Source: Lutimaribacter pacificus (lineage in GTDB: Bacteria > Pseudomonadota > Alphaproteobacteria > Rhodobacterales > Rhodobacteraceae). From it: 64,000 nt of DNA. This document shows positions 31,607-39,742 of the stretch, piece after piece. The stretch covers positions 372,001 to 436,000 of the forward strand of contig NZ_FQZZ01000002.1 in assembly GCF_900142185.1 (NCBI RefSeq), in the 5' to 3' direction. A program made the translations under genes and the position numbers. Within the stretch, counting starts at the first letter, position 1; each line of letters starts with the position of its first letter. The notes beneath the pieces were generated by a model. The model was given only the letters and a program-made list of their open reading frames with translations, was not told where the DNA came from and made no database searches.

Positions 31607-34405
31607 TTAATGCGCCTCGGCCCAGTTCGCGCCTTGCCCCGCATCCACGATCAGCGGCACGTCGAGCTTGATCGCCGGTTCCGCCGCGCCCTCCATGATC
31701 TCGCGGGCGGCGCGGGTCACCTTGTCGGCGGCACCCTCTTCGACCTCGAACAGCAATTCGTCATGGACCTGCAACAGCATCTTCGCGGGCAGTCCTGCGA
31801 TGGCGCCGGGCATCCGCACCATCGCGCGGCGGATCACGTCGGCCGCGGTGCCCTGGATCGGCGCGTTGATCGCCGCGCGCTTGGCAAAGCCCGCGCCGGG
31901 GCCCTTGGCGTTGATCTCGGGTGTGTGGATCTTGCGCCCGAACAGCGTCTGCACGAACCCGTGTTCCTTTGCGAAATTCACCGTGTCGTCCATATAGGCG
32001 CGGATGCCGGGGAAACGCTCGAAATAGCGGTCGATGAATCCCTGCGCCTCGGCGCGCGGGATGCGCAGGTTGCGCGCCAGCCCGAACCCCGAAATGCCAT
32101 AGATCACCCCGAAATTGATCGCCTTGGCCTGCCGGCGGATATCCGGCGTCATTTCGTCCATCGGCACATCGAACATTTCCGACGCGGTCATGGCGTGGAT
32201 GTCCTGCCCCTCGCGGAACGCCGCCTTCAGCGCGTCGATACCGGCCACATGGGCCAGGATGCGCAGCTCGATCTGGCTGTAATCGAGGCTCAGCAGCACC
32301 TTGCCCGGCTCGGCCACGAACGCCTCGCGGATGCGGCGGCCTTCCTCGGTGCGCACGGGGATGTTCTGCAGGTTCGGATCGGTCGAGGCCAGCCGCCCGG
32401 TCGAGGCCCCGGTCTGCACGTATGAGGTATGCACCCGCCCGGTATCGGGGTCGATATGATCCTGCAACGCGTCCGTATAGGTCGACTTCAGCTTGGATAC
32501 CTGCCGCCAGTCCAGGATGCGTGCGGGCAGGTCGTGCTCGGTCGCCAGGTCTTCCAGCACATCGGCGGGGGTCGAGTATTTGCCGGTCTTGCCCTTCTTG
32601 CCGCCTTCCAGCCCCATCTTCTCGAACAGGATCTCGCCCACCTGCGCGGGCGAGCCGACGTTGAATTTCTCGCCCGCCAGCCCGTGTATCTCGTCCTCAA
32701 GCTGCGCCATCTTCTGCGCAAAGGCGTTCGACATGCGCGACAGCACTTCGCGGTCGACCCGGATACCGGCCATTTCCATCCCGGCCAGAACCGGCACCAA
32801 TGGGCGTTCCAGCGTTTCATAGACCGTCGTCACCTGCGTCTGGTGCAGCTGCGGCCTGAACCGCTGCCACAGCCGCAGGGTGATGTCGGCATCCTCGGCG
32901 GCGTATTTCGTGGCATCGTCGATGGCGACCCGGTCAAATGTGACCTGGCTCTTGCCCGAACCGATCAACTCCTTGATCGGGATCGGCGTGTGACCCAGGT
33001 ACCGCTCGGACAGGGTATCCATCCCGTGCCCGTGCAGCCCCGCATTCATGGCGTAGGACATCAGCATCGTGTCGTCGATCGGCGCGATGGTAACGCCATG
33101 GCGCGCCAGGATCTTGGCGTCGTATTTCATGTTCTGCCCGATCTTGAGGATCGAGTCGTCCTCCAGTACCGGCTTCAGCGCGGCCAGCACATCGTCCAGC
33201 GGCAACTGCCCCTCGGCCAGCTCGTCCGAGCCGAACAAGTCGTCCGCCCCACCCGCGCGATGGGTCAGCGGGATGTAACAGGCATGGCCCGGATCGACAG
33301 ACAGCGAGATGCCGACAAGGTCGGCCTGCATCTCGTTCAGCCCCGTGGTTTCGGTGTCGAAGGCCACGTAACCGCGTTCGGCGATCCGGTCGATCCAGCC
33401 CTGCAGCGCGCCCATGTCGCGGATGCATTCATATGTCTCGGGCGCAAAGGGCAGGTCGGCGGGGCCTTCCACCTCGGTGCCGCCGGGATCGGTATCCATG
33501 ATGACCGGCGGCTCCACATGCAGCGCGTCGGCGATGCGCTTGGACAGCGTGCGGAATTCCATCTCGGCCAGGAACGCCAGCAGCGTGTCGGGTTCGGGGT
33601 CGCGTGCCTCAAGATCGTCCAGCGTGAAATCCAGCTCCATGTCCCGGTCAAGCTGCACCAGCGCCTTCGACAGCTCGATCTGCGCGCGGTTCTCGATCAG
33701 GGTCTGGCGGCGCTTGGGCTGCTTGATCTCGTCGGCGCGCTCCAGCAGATCCTCAAGGCTGCCGAACTCGTTGATCAGCAGCGCGGCGGTCTTGATGCCG
33801 ATGCCTGGCGCGCCGGGGATGTTGTCGACGCTGTCACCGGCCAGCGCCTGCACGTCGACCACCCGTTCCGGGCCGACGCCGAATTTCTCCATCACGCCCT
33901 CGCGGTCGATGCGGCGGTTCTTCATCGGGTCCAGCATTTCGACCCCGTCGCCCACAAGCTGCATCAGGTCCTTGTCCGAGGACAGGATCGTGACCCGGCC
34001 GCCCGCATCGCGCGCCCGGCAGGCCAGCGTCGCCATGATGTCGTCGGCCTCGAACCCCTCGATCTCCTTGCAGGCGATGTTGAACGCCTCGGTCGCGCGG
34101 CGGGTCAGCGGGATCTGCGGGCGCAGATCCTCGGGCATCTCGTCGCGGTTGGCCTTGTACTGATCGTAAAGATCGTTGCGGAACGTATGGCTGCCCTTGT
34201 CGAAGATCACCGCCACATGGGTCGGCGCGTCCGAGCCGTTGGCGTTACCGTCGATATAACGTTGCAGCATGTTGCAGAACCCGCTGACCGCCCCGATCGG
34301 CAGCCCGTCGGATTTGCGCGTCAGCGGCGGCAGCGCGTGATAGGCGCGAAAGATAAAGGCCGATCCGTCGATCAGGTGCAGGTGACAGCCTTTGCCGAAT
34401 GCCAT
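31607..34405 (-). CDS. polA: DNA polymerase I
   Basis: 932 residues with three domains. The 5'-3' exonuclease (about 1-290) has HLIDGSAFIFRAYHA and the helix-hairpin-helix VDNIPGAPGIGIKTAA. The 3'-5' exonuclease has VAFDTETTGLNE and AAEDADITLRLW, so its metal acids are retained. The family A polymerase has LSLDYSQIELRILAHV, RRQAKAINFGVIYG and QVHDELLFEV. It handles Okazaki-fragment processing and repair synthesis. Start at MAFGKGCHLHL; the longer frame is not conserved. Confidence 0.97.
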   Translation of the reverse strand: MAFGKGCHLHLIDGSAFIFRAYHALPPLTRKSDGLPIGAVSGFCNMLQRYIDGNANGSDAPTHVAVIFDKGSHTFRNDLYDQYKANRDEMPEDLRPQIPLTRRATEAFNIACKEIEGFEADDIMATLACRARDAGGRVTILSSDKDLMQLVGDGVEMLDPMKNRRIDREGVMEKFGVGPERVVDVQALAGDSVDNIPGAPGIGIKTAALLINEFGSLEDLLERADEIKQPKRRQTLIENRAQIELSKALVQLDRDMELDFTLDDLEARDPEPDTLLAFLAEMEFRTLSKRIADALHVEPPVIMDTDPGGTEVEGPADLPFAPETYECIRDMGALQGWIDRIAERGYVAFDTETTGLNEMQADLVGISLSVDPGHACYIPLTHRAGGADDLFGSDELAEGQLPLDDVLAALKPVLEDDSILKIGQNMKYDAKILARHGVTIAPIDDTMLMSYAMNAGLHGHGMDTLSERYLGHTPIPIKELIGSGKSQVTFDRVAIDDATKYAAEDADITLRLWQRFRPQLHQTQVTTVYETLERPLVPVLAGMEMAGIRVDREVLSRMSNAFAQKMAQLEDEIHGLAGEKFNVGSPAQVGEILFEKMGLEGGKKGKTGKYSTPADVLEDLATEHDLPARILDWRQVSKLKSTYTDALQDHIDPDTGRVHTSYVQTGASTGRLASTDPNLQNIPVRTEEGRRIREAFVAEPGKVLLSLDYSQIELRILAHVAGIDALKAAFREGQDIHAMTASEMFDVPMDEMTPDIRRQAKAINFGVIYGISGFGLARNLRIPRAEAQGFIDRYFERFPGIRAYMDDTVNFAKEHGFVQTLFGRKIHTPEINAKGPGAGFAKRAAINAPIQGTAADVIRRAMVRMPGAIAGLPAKMLLQVHDELLFEVEEGAADKVTRAAREIMEGAAEPAIKLDVPLIVDAGQGANWAEAH

Positions 34406-34471
34406 GTGGTTTCCCTCCGCGCGGTGATTGCCCGCCGTTCTTGCCACGAAGCGCCGCGCGCTTCCAGCCGC

Positions 34472-35275
34472 TTAACCGCTCGCGGGGCAGGGCGGCGGCA
34501 GATCACCGGCGCGTTCGGCCCCGATCAGGCGCAGCAGTTCGTGCCGCGCCATCCGGCCCGTCACCGCCGTGCGCCTGATGACCAGCGCCGGCGTGCCGAC
34601 AAAGCCAAAGCGCCGTGCCAGCGCCGCCGTCACCGCAAGCTGGCGTTCCACCGCCGGGCTGTCCATGTCGGCCAGCAGCCGCGCGGGGTCGATCCCGGCC
34701 TCCTGCGCCAGCCGTGTCAGATAGCTTTCCGTCGGCAACAGGGTCGCCCCCATCAGCCGTTCATGGAACAGCCCGTAGGCCCCCTGCACCCGTGCCGCCA
34801 GCGCCGCGCGGGCGGCGCGCACCGACATCGGCCCGAGGATCGGCCATTCGTGCCAGGTGACATGCACGCCGGGTTCCGCGTCCAGCTTCGCCAGTATCGG
34901 GCTGACCACCCGGCAATTGACGCAGCGCGCGTCCGAGAAATAGGCGATGGGCACGGCATCTGCCGGCCGGTCGGGCGCGAACAGCGCGGTGCAGATATCG
35001 GGCAGGTCCACCTGCGGGGCCGGGCTGTCGCCAAGGCCCACGAAAAGCGCGGCACCCGACGACACCGGTCCGCCCGCCACGCGGCGAAAGCCGGGCAATC
35101 CGGGCAGGGGTTCGTAATCCGGCGCAGGCACCATCAGGCGCCGCAGCAGCCCCGCGCCGCCATAGGCCGCGCCGATCACGCCACCCGCGACGGCCAGTTT
35201 CAGGAAAGCCCGCCGAGGGGTCAGGCCTTGCCCTCGAAATCCCGGTGCACGTATTTCGCGTCGCAATAGGGACAT
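34472..35275 (-). CDS. DsbA-family thioredoxin-like protein with Tat-type signal
   Basis: About 267 residues. The leader [20 protein letters not shown] has a Tat-type RRxFLK motif and hydrophobic stretch. The mature part has a thioredoxin-like CVNC active site ([13 protein letters not shown]) and a cis-Pro motif FVGTPALVI with an inserted helical domain, as in DsbA/DsbG. It is a probable periplasmic disulfide oxidoreductase. The N-terminus is uncertain: the only ATG (35275) would give 17 residues before the Tat region and overlaps the zf-CHCC gene by 55 bp; a TTG three codons on is possible. Confidence 0.85.
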   Translation of the reverse strand: MSLLRREIRAPGFRGQGLTPRRAFLKLAVAGGVIGAAYGGAGLLRRLMVPAPDYEPLPGLPGFRRVAGGPVSSGAALFVGLGDSPAPQVDLPDICTALFAPDRPADAVPIAYFSDARCVNCRVVSPILAKLDAEPGVHVTWHEWPILGPMSVRAARAALAARVQGAYGLFHERLMGATLLPTESYLTRLAQEAGIDPARLLADMDSPAVERQLAVTAALARRFGFVGTPALVIRRTAVTGRMARHELLRLIGAERAGDLPPPCPASG

Positions 35276-35400
35276 TCGACAAATCCCGTCTCATGCGGGA
35301 TCTGCAGCCAGACGCGGGGATGGCCCAGGGCACCCTCGCCACCGTCGCAGGCGATGCGCCAGCTGTCCACAACCTTGGTTTCCGGGGCGTCGATCGTCAT
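35221..35400 (-). CDS. Zinc-finger (zf-CHCC) protein
   Basis: 59 residues. It has [17 protein letters not shown] and [13 protein letters not shown], giving a C-x-H-C-C zinc site homologous to the mitochondrial complex I subunit NDUFS6. Small stand-alone versions are nearly universal in alphaproteobacteria. The ATG at 35400 has GAAAGGGA about ten bases upstream, a better distance than the ATG three codons earlier. Its 3' end overlaps the DsbA-like reading frame. Confidence 0.88.
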   Translation of the reverse strand: MTIDAPETKVVDSWRIACDGGEGALGHPRVWLQIPHETGFVECPYCDAKYVHRDFEGKA

Positions 35401-35473
35401 CGGGGACATTCCCTTTCGGCTGCTGATGGTTTAGCCCCTTATGAGCGAAGCAGCGAACGGGGGCAAGTGGGCC

Positions 35474-36403
35474 ATGAGCGGGAACGCCATCGAGATCGAG
35501 GGCTTGCGAAAGACCTATGCCGGCCAGAAGGGCACCGGCCCCAAGCAGGCGCTGAAAGGTATCGACCTGGCGATTCCCGAAGGCTCGGTTTTCGGGCTGC
35601 TGGGGCCGAACGGCGCGGGCAAGTCGACGCTGATCAACATCCTTGCCGGGCTGGTGGTGAAAACGGCGGGCCGCGTGCGCATCTGGGGGTTCGACCAGGA
35701 TGTGAACCCGCGCCAGTCGCGCGCCGCCATCGGCGTGATGCCGCAAGAGCTGAACCTCGATCCGTTCTTCACCCCGCGCGCCGCGCTCGAGGTGCAGGCG
35801 GGGCTTTACGGCGTGCCGAAATCGCAACGGCGCTCGGACGAGATCCTTGCCCTTGTCGGGCTCGAGGACAAGGCCGAATCCTATGCCCGCACACTCAGCG
35901 GCGGGATGCGGCGGCGGCTGTTGCTGGCCAAGGCGCTGGTGCATTCGCCGCAGATCCTGGTGCTGGACGAACCCACCGCCGGGGTGGATATCGAGCTGCG
36001 CCAGATGCTGTGGTCGAACGTGCGCAGGCTGAACGAACAGGGCATGACGATCATCCTGACCACCCATTACCTGGAAGAGGCCGAAGAGATGTGCGACGAG
36101 ATCGCCATCATCAACCACGGCGAAAAGGTGGCGCAGGACAGCACCGCCAACCTGCTGGGCCGGATCGACGCAAAGACGATGGTCATCCATCCCGCCAGCG
36201 ACGTGGCGACCCTGCCCGCAGGGCCGGGGATGGAGATCGACCAACGCCCCGATGGCGCCATCGCCATCACCTATCGTTCGGCCGAAACCTCGGCCGACGC
36301 GGTGCTGGCGGCGGTGCACGAGGCGGGTATCTCGATCCGCGACGTGAAAACCGAAGAGGCCGATCTTGAGGACGTGTTCCTGGAACTGACAAGGGCAGGG
36401 TAA
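35474..36403 (+). CDS. ABC transporter ATP-binding protein (YadG-like), no permease alongside
   Basis: 309 residues: Walker A GPNGAGKST, LSGGMRRRLLLAKAL signature, Walker B ILVLDEPTAGVD and THYLEEAEEM. The C-terminal ~70 residues form the small domain seen in multidrug/YadG/CcmA-type exporters. The start is uncertain: ATG at 35441 or 35474. I chose the latter because the conserved part (IEIEGLRKTY) begins six residues later, though neither has a good ribosome binding site. The expected membrane partner (ABC2 type) is not next to it. Confidence 0.88.
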   Translation: MSGNAIEIEGLRKTYAGQKGTGPKQALKGIDLAIPEGSVFGLLGPNGAGKSTLINILAGLVVKTAGRVRIWGFDQDVNPRQSRAAIGVMPQELNLDPFFTPRAALEVQAGLYGVPKSQRRSDEILALVGLEDKAESYARTLSGGMRRRLLLAKALVHSPQILVLDEPTAGVDIELRQMLWSNVRRLNEQGMTIILTTHYLEEAEEMCDEIAIINHGEKVAQDSTANLLGRIDAKTMVIHPASDVATLPAGPGMEIDQRPDGAIAITYRSAETSADAVLAAVHEAGISIRDVKTEEADLEDVFLELTRAG

Positions 36404-36466
36404 GGGCTGGGGGCCGCCGGCTCCCGTCATTCGGACGATTTGCAACGGAAGGGCATCACCCGGCCG

Positions 36467-36511
36467 CGGCCGTGCGATGCCCGGGCCGCTGCGCGGCTGT
36501 TCCGGGCGGGG
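36467..36511. repeat. 45-bp dispersed repeat, copy B (inverted)
   Basis: Exact reverse complement of 5914-5958, again between two convergent genes (ABC ATPase and arfB). It contains the same nested GC-rich hairpin. Confidence 0.8.
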
Positions 36512-36531
36512 CACGCCTCCCAAACGCCCCC

Positions 36532-36954
36532 TCACTCTTCGCCGGTCACCTTGCCGCGCAGGGCCTTGACCTCGCCGCGTTGTTTCTTGCCGGCAAGGCG
36601 ACGTTTCTTCGATCCCAGCGTGGGGCGTGTGGGGATGCGGCGCTTGGGTTTGTGGGTGGCCTGTTCGACCAGCTCGGCCAGCCTCTGGCGGGCGATTTCG
36701 CGGTTGCGGGCCTGGCTGCGCGTCTCGTCCACCTGGATCACCACCGCGCCCTCCTTGGTCCAGCGCCGCCCGGCCAGCCGCTTCAGCCGCGCCTTGACCG
36801 GGCCGGGCAGGTTGGGCGACCGCCCGGCCTCGAACCGCAATTCCACGGCGGTGCTGACCTTGTTCACGTTCTGCCCGCCGGGGCCGCTGGCGCGGATGAA
36901 CTGCTCGGTCAGTTCCCAGTCCTCGATGGTGATGTCGTCTGTGATGCGTAGCAT
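36532..36954 (-). CDS. arfB: Alternative ribosome-rescue factor / peptidyl-tRNA hydrolase
   Basis: 140 residues. The GGQ motif (ASGPGGQNVNKVST, GGQ at 26-28) is followed by the release-factor-like fold and a very basic C-terminal tail (KPKRRIPTRPTLGSKKRRLAGKKQR) that enters the empty mRNA channel of stalled ribosomes. ArfB/YaeJ hydrolyses peptidyl-tRNA on non-stop complexes. It lies downstream of the small minus-strand unit ending at about 36997, apparently with its own promoter. Confidence 0.93.
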   Translation of the reverse strand: MLRITDDITIEDWELTEQFIRASGPGGQNVNKVSTAVELRFEAGRSPNLPGPVKARLKRLAGRRWTKEGAVVIQVDETRSQARNREIARQRLAELVEQATHKPKRRIPTRPTLGSKKRRLAGKKQRGEVKALRGKVTGEE

Positions 36955-36996
36955 GGCCCGATCCTATCGCAGGCGAAGGGTGACAGCCAGCCAGCG

Positions 36997-37027
36997 AAAA
37001 GGGCCGTCCAAACGGTTCGGACGGCCC
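36997..37027 (-). terminator. Intrinsic terminator (minus strand)
   Basis: 9-bp stem GGGCCGTCC/GGACGGCCC with a 9-base loop. Read on the minus strand it is followed by TTTTCGC. It closes the small transcription unit that begins near 37216. Confidence 0.75.
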
Positions 37028-37032
37028 CCACA

Positions 37033-37070
37033 GAATTCGGAGGTGGTGTTGGTTAGGTTACCACCAATTC
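37033..37070 (-). ncRNA. Stem-loop in the 3' part of the small transcription unit
   Basis: On the minus strand, GAATT and GGTGGT pair with ACCACC and AATTC around the loop AACCTAACCAAC, with a four-base bulge on one side. It lies between the 18-codon ORF and the terminator. Either strand can fold. Its function is unknown. Confidence 0.45.
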
Positions 37071-37095
37071 GGGTTTTTCGCGCCCAAGGGCTGCC

Positions 37096-37152
37096 TCAGA
37101 CACGCGCCCCCCGAACTGTTCCGACACCTTTCTCCATTATCCCATTAGACAC
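37096..37152 (-). CDS. Candidate 18-residue small ORF
   Basis: GTG start at 37152 preceded at 7-base spacing by AAAGGAGG (37167-37160), one of the best ribosome binding sites in the window. The product reads MSNGIMEKGVGTVRGARV and ends in TGA. There is no run of a single amino acid as in attenuator leader peptides. It could be a small protein, a leader ORF or part of a dual-function sRNA. An in-frame ATG five codons on is an alternative start. Confidence 0.45.
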   Translation of the reverse strand: MSNGIMEKGVGTVRGARV

Positions 37153-37210
37153 TAGAGCACCTCCTTTCTGCTGTTGAACCGTAAGGCCAGCCTGCCACAG
37201 AAATCGGGTA

Positions 37211-37216
37211 TGTCAA
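37211..37216 (-). promoter_or_regulatory. Consensus -35 box TTGACA (minus strand)
   Basis: A perfect TTGACA 8 bp after the yhhQ stop; no clear TATAAT follows at 16-18 bp, which is common in this group. It would start transcription just before the AAAGGAGG site. Confidence 0.4.
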
Positions 37217-37223
37217 AACAAAA

Positions 37224-37859
37224 TCATGTGGTGCGCGGGATAAGTGCCCCCACGATGATGCGGAAGGGCACAAGTGCCAAAATAGCAAGCGACAGTTTCA
37301 CCAGCCAGTCGGCCACCGCCAGCGACACCCACAAGGGCACCATCGGCCCGACGCCCAGCAGCGGCAGCGCCTCGCCCGCCCAGCTTACGTCGTTGCCCGG
37401 CTCCAGCCAGGTCAGCGCGGCGGAGAACGCGATGGTAAAGAACAGCGCGGTATCCAGCGACGACCCCACCAGGGTCGAGGCCAGCGGCGCGCGCCACCAG
37501 CGCCCTTCGCGCAGCCGGTCGAACACGGCGATGTCCATCAGTTGCGCGGTCAGGAACGCCAGCCCCGATCCGATGGCGATGCGCAGCGTCACGGCGGGGT
37601 AGGTATAGCCGTCGCCCTGCAGCATGATCTGCGTGCCGATCAGGGAACAGATCACGCCCACCACGAACCCGGCGGCCACCACCCGGCGCGCGGCCCGCAC
37701 GCCGTAGACGCGGTTCATCACGTCGGTGACGAGAAAGGCCAGCGGATAGGTGAACGCGCCCCAGGTCAGCCACTGGCCGAACAGGAACTGCACAAGGATG
37801 TTCGAGGCCACGACGATGGCGGCCATGACAAGAATGCCGGGAAGATGGGTGCGGGTCAT
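37224..37859 (-). CDS. yhhQ: Queuosine precursor transporter
   Basis: 211 residues with about six membrane helices and the family pattern LTWGAFTYPLAFLVTDVMNRVYG near the N-terminus, which defines the YhhQ/VUT-1 family. It imports preQ0/preQ1 for queuosine tRNA modification. The 81-bp leader has no convincing preQ1 riboswitch. It is followed directly by the small transcription unit at 37216-36997. Confidence 0.92.
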   Translation of the reverse strand: MTRTHLPGILVMAAIVVASNILVQFLFGQWLTWGAFTYPLAFLVTDVMNRVYGVRAARRVVAAGFVVGVICSLIGTQIMLQGDGYTYPAVTLRIAIGSGLAFLTAQLMDIAVFDRLREGRWWRAPLASTLVGSSLDTALFFTIAFSAALTWLEPGNDVSWAGEALPLLGVGPMVPLWVSLAVADWLVKLSLAILALVPFRIIVGALIPRTT

Positions 37860-37940
37860 ATCTGTGATCCGTTTTTACAAGGTTGCGGAGACTTGGCCCC
37901 GCCACCGGCAGGACGCGCCGCGTTTACGCCCTGTGCGCCC

Positions 37941-38837
37941 TTATTGCAAGGGTTTGTCGATCACGTATTCCACGATCTCGGTGCGCTGCAGCCGGCGGAA
38001 ATTGTCGTCCGAGATCATCGTCAGCCGGACCCGCCCCTGCCCGTCGCGCCAGACGGAAATACCTTCGAGGTTGTCATGCGCCAGTATGGCCGAGGTCAGC
38101 AGAACCTCGCCCGCCTGTATGCCGCCCTCCAGCGGGCGGATACGGCGCACGCGGCTGCGGAACCCGATGCCGTTGAACCCGCGCTCCAGTATGTAAAGCC
38201 ACCCGTCCGGCCCGAAATCCGCGCCCACCGGCAGGTAATCGGCATCGCGGGTCAGCCGCGCCACCATCTGCCAGCGCGGCGCGGCGAACATCCAGACCGG
38301 GAAGGGCCGGTCATATGCGCCCGACCGTTCCGGCAGGGTATAAAGCCGGCCCTGATCGTCGATGGCCAGCGCCTCCATCCCCGAATTGTGCTGCACCGCC
38401 TGCAATTCCGGGTGCAGCGGCAGCACGCCGCTTTGCGCGGGGTCGGGCGGCAGGCGGGCGATCATCGGCGTGCCCTCGTAGCTGACATAGATCGTTCCGT
38501 CCGTGCCGATGGCCAGCCCCTCGGCGTCCCTTGTGTCGTCGGGCAGGCGCCCGCCCGCGCGGGTGGCGATCTCGTCCATGCCGGTCAGGCTGGCGCCGGT
38601 GATCCGGTCGCCCTCGCGGGTCAGCCCGGCGGTCACGATCAGCCCCCGGTCGGAAATCGCGGTCAGCGACAACCCGTCATCGGACAACTCGATCCCCGAC
38701 AGCCCGCCGAACCCGTCCACCCCGGCAGCCCACGTGAATTGCGACAGGAACCGCGCCGGCAGCCCCTCTGCCAGTGCCGCCGTTGCGCCAAGCGTCGCAA
38801 GCGCCGCGATCAGGGCGCGCGCAGGACCGAGACGCAT
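37941..38837 (-). CDS. Phytase-like esterase, secreted
   Basis: 298 residues. The signal peptide MRLGPARALIAALATLGATAALA is followed by a beta-propeller-like esterase/phytase-like domain: FGGLSGIELSDDGLSLTAISDRG at the start, DAEGLAIGTDGTIYVSYE and GMEALAIDDQGRLY inside, and NLEGISVWRDGQG near the end. It is predicted to be a periplasmic or secreted phosphoesterase; activity on phytate is not established for this subgroup. Its start overlaps the end of mepA by 28 bp on the same strand, so the two are probably co-transcribed. Confidence 0.87.
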   Translation of the reverse strand: MRLGPARALIAALATLGATAALAEGLPARFLSQFTWAAGVDGFGGLSGIELSDDGLSLTAISDRGLIVTAGLTREGDRITGASLTGMDEIATRAGGRLPDDTRDAEGLAIGTDGTIYVSYEGTPMIARLPPDPAQSGVLPLHPELQAVQHNSGMEALAIDDQGRLYTLPERSGAYDRPFPVWMFAAPRWQMVARLTRDADYLPVGADFGPDGWLYILERGFNGIGFRSRVRRIRPLEGGIQAGEVLLTSAILAHDNLEGISVWRDGQGRVRLTMISDDNFRRLQRTEIVEYVIDKPLQ

Positions 38838-39742
38838 TGATTGGGCAGATCGGCCAGCGTGTATTCGCGGCGGGGCCTGGGTTTGGGCGCGTCGGGGTCG
38901 GGCGGCGGCGGGTTCAGGATGTTACGCTGCCACTGGCGCGCATCGGCGCAGCCGTCCCCGGCTGGCGGCGGGTCCTGGCTGACGCAACCGCGCGCACCCC
39001 TGGGGCAGTTCAGCCGCACGTGGAAATGATAATGATGCCCCCACCACGGCCGCACCTTGCGCAGCCAGCTCCGGTCGCCGGTCTCATCGGCGCACATCTG
39101 CACCTTGGCGCCCGGAAAGACAAAGATACGCGCCACGCGCGGGTCTTTCGCCGCGGCCTTGATGATCTCGTGATGGGCGCGGGTCCATTTGTCGTTCACA
39201 TAGGCCCCGTTCGCCCGCCGCATCGAGATCGAGGACATGCTTTCCCGCTCGCCCCGGCTCAGGTTCAGCCGGTCGGCGGGGCGCATCCAGATGTCGATAT
39301 CCATGCCGATCTGGTGGCTGCGGTGCCCGGTCAGCATCGGCCCGCCGCGCGGCTGGCTGATATCCCCGACATAAAGCCCGTTCCACCCCGGCTGCTGCGC
39401 CGCCTTCGCCGACAGGTCGCGGATGAACCCGACGGTGTCGGGATGGCCCCAGTTGCGGTTCCGGCTCAGCCGCATGGCCTGCCATGTCGGCCCGGTCTCG
39501 GGCAGTTGCGCCCCCCCGGCAAGACAACCCTTGGCATATCCGCCAAAGGGCTCGGACGCCTGCGACGACCCGCGCGGCGCCGCGCCGAACAGCTGCCTGG
39601 CCTCAACCCCCTGCATCGCGGCGGGAATGGCCTGCTGGGTCGAGACGCGCGGCGGCGCCTCGGCGTTGCCGTCGTCGGAACTGCGGCCACCGCAGGCGGC
39701 CAGCGTCAGGCAGAGGGCTGCAAGGGCTGCGTGTCGGACCAT
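38810..39742 (-). CDS. mepA: Penicillin-insensitive murein endopeptidase
   Basis: 310 residues. It has a lipoprotein-type leader with lipobox LAAC (MVRHAALAALCLTLAACGG). The LAS metallopeptidase motifs of MepA are present: HRSHQIGMDIDIW (zinc His and Asp) and GHHYHFHVRL (zinc His). It cleaves D-Ala-meso-DAP cross-links in peptidoglycan. The C-terminal tail is proline-rich (PPPPDPDAPKPRPRR). It overlaps the upstream MFS gene by 37 bp and the downstream phytase-like gene by 28 bp, a tight three-gene operon. Confidence 0.92.
   Translation of the reverse strand: MVRHAALAALCLTLAACGGRSSDDGNAEAPPRVSTQQAIPAAMQGVEARQLFGAAPRGSSQASEPFGGYAKGCLAGGAQLPETGPTWQAMRLSRNRNWGHPDTVGFIRDLSAKAAQQPGWNGLYVGDISQPRGGPMLTGHRSHQIGMDIDIWMRPADRLNLSRGERESMSSISMRRANGAYVNDKWTRAHHEIIKAAAKDPRVARIFVFPGAKVQMCADETGDRSWLRKVRPWWGHHYHFHVRLNCPRGARGCVSQDPPPAGDGCADARQWQRNILNPPPPDPDAPKPRPRREYTLADLPNQCVSVLRAP

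Noticed and set aside
37860-37940. Possible preQ1 riboswitch in the yhhQ leader (minus strand has CGGGG-CCAAGT-CTCCG and a later CTTG and TAAAAAC)
   Set aside because: The A-rich segment lies after, not before, the strand that could pair with the loop, so the preQ1-I pseudoknot order is wrong and the CCC core is missing.
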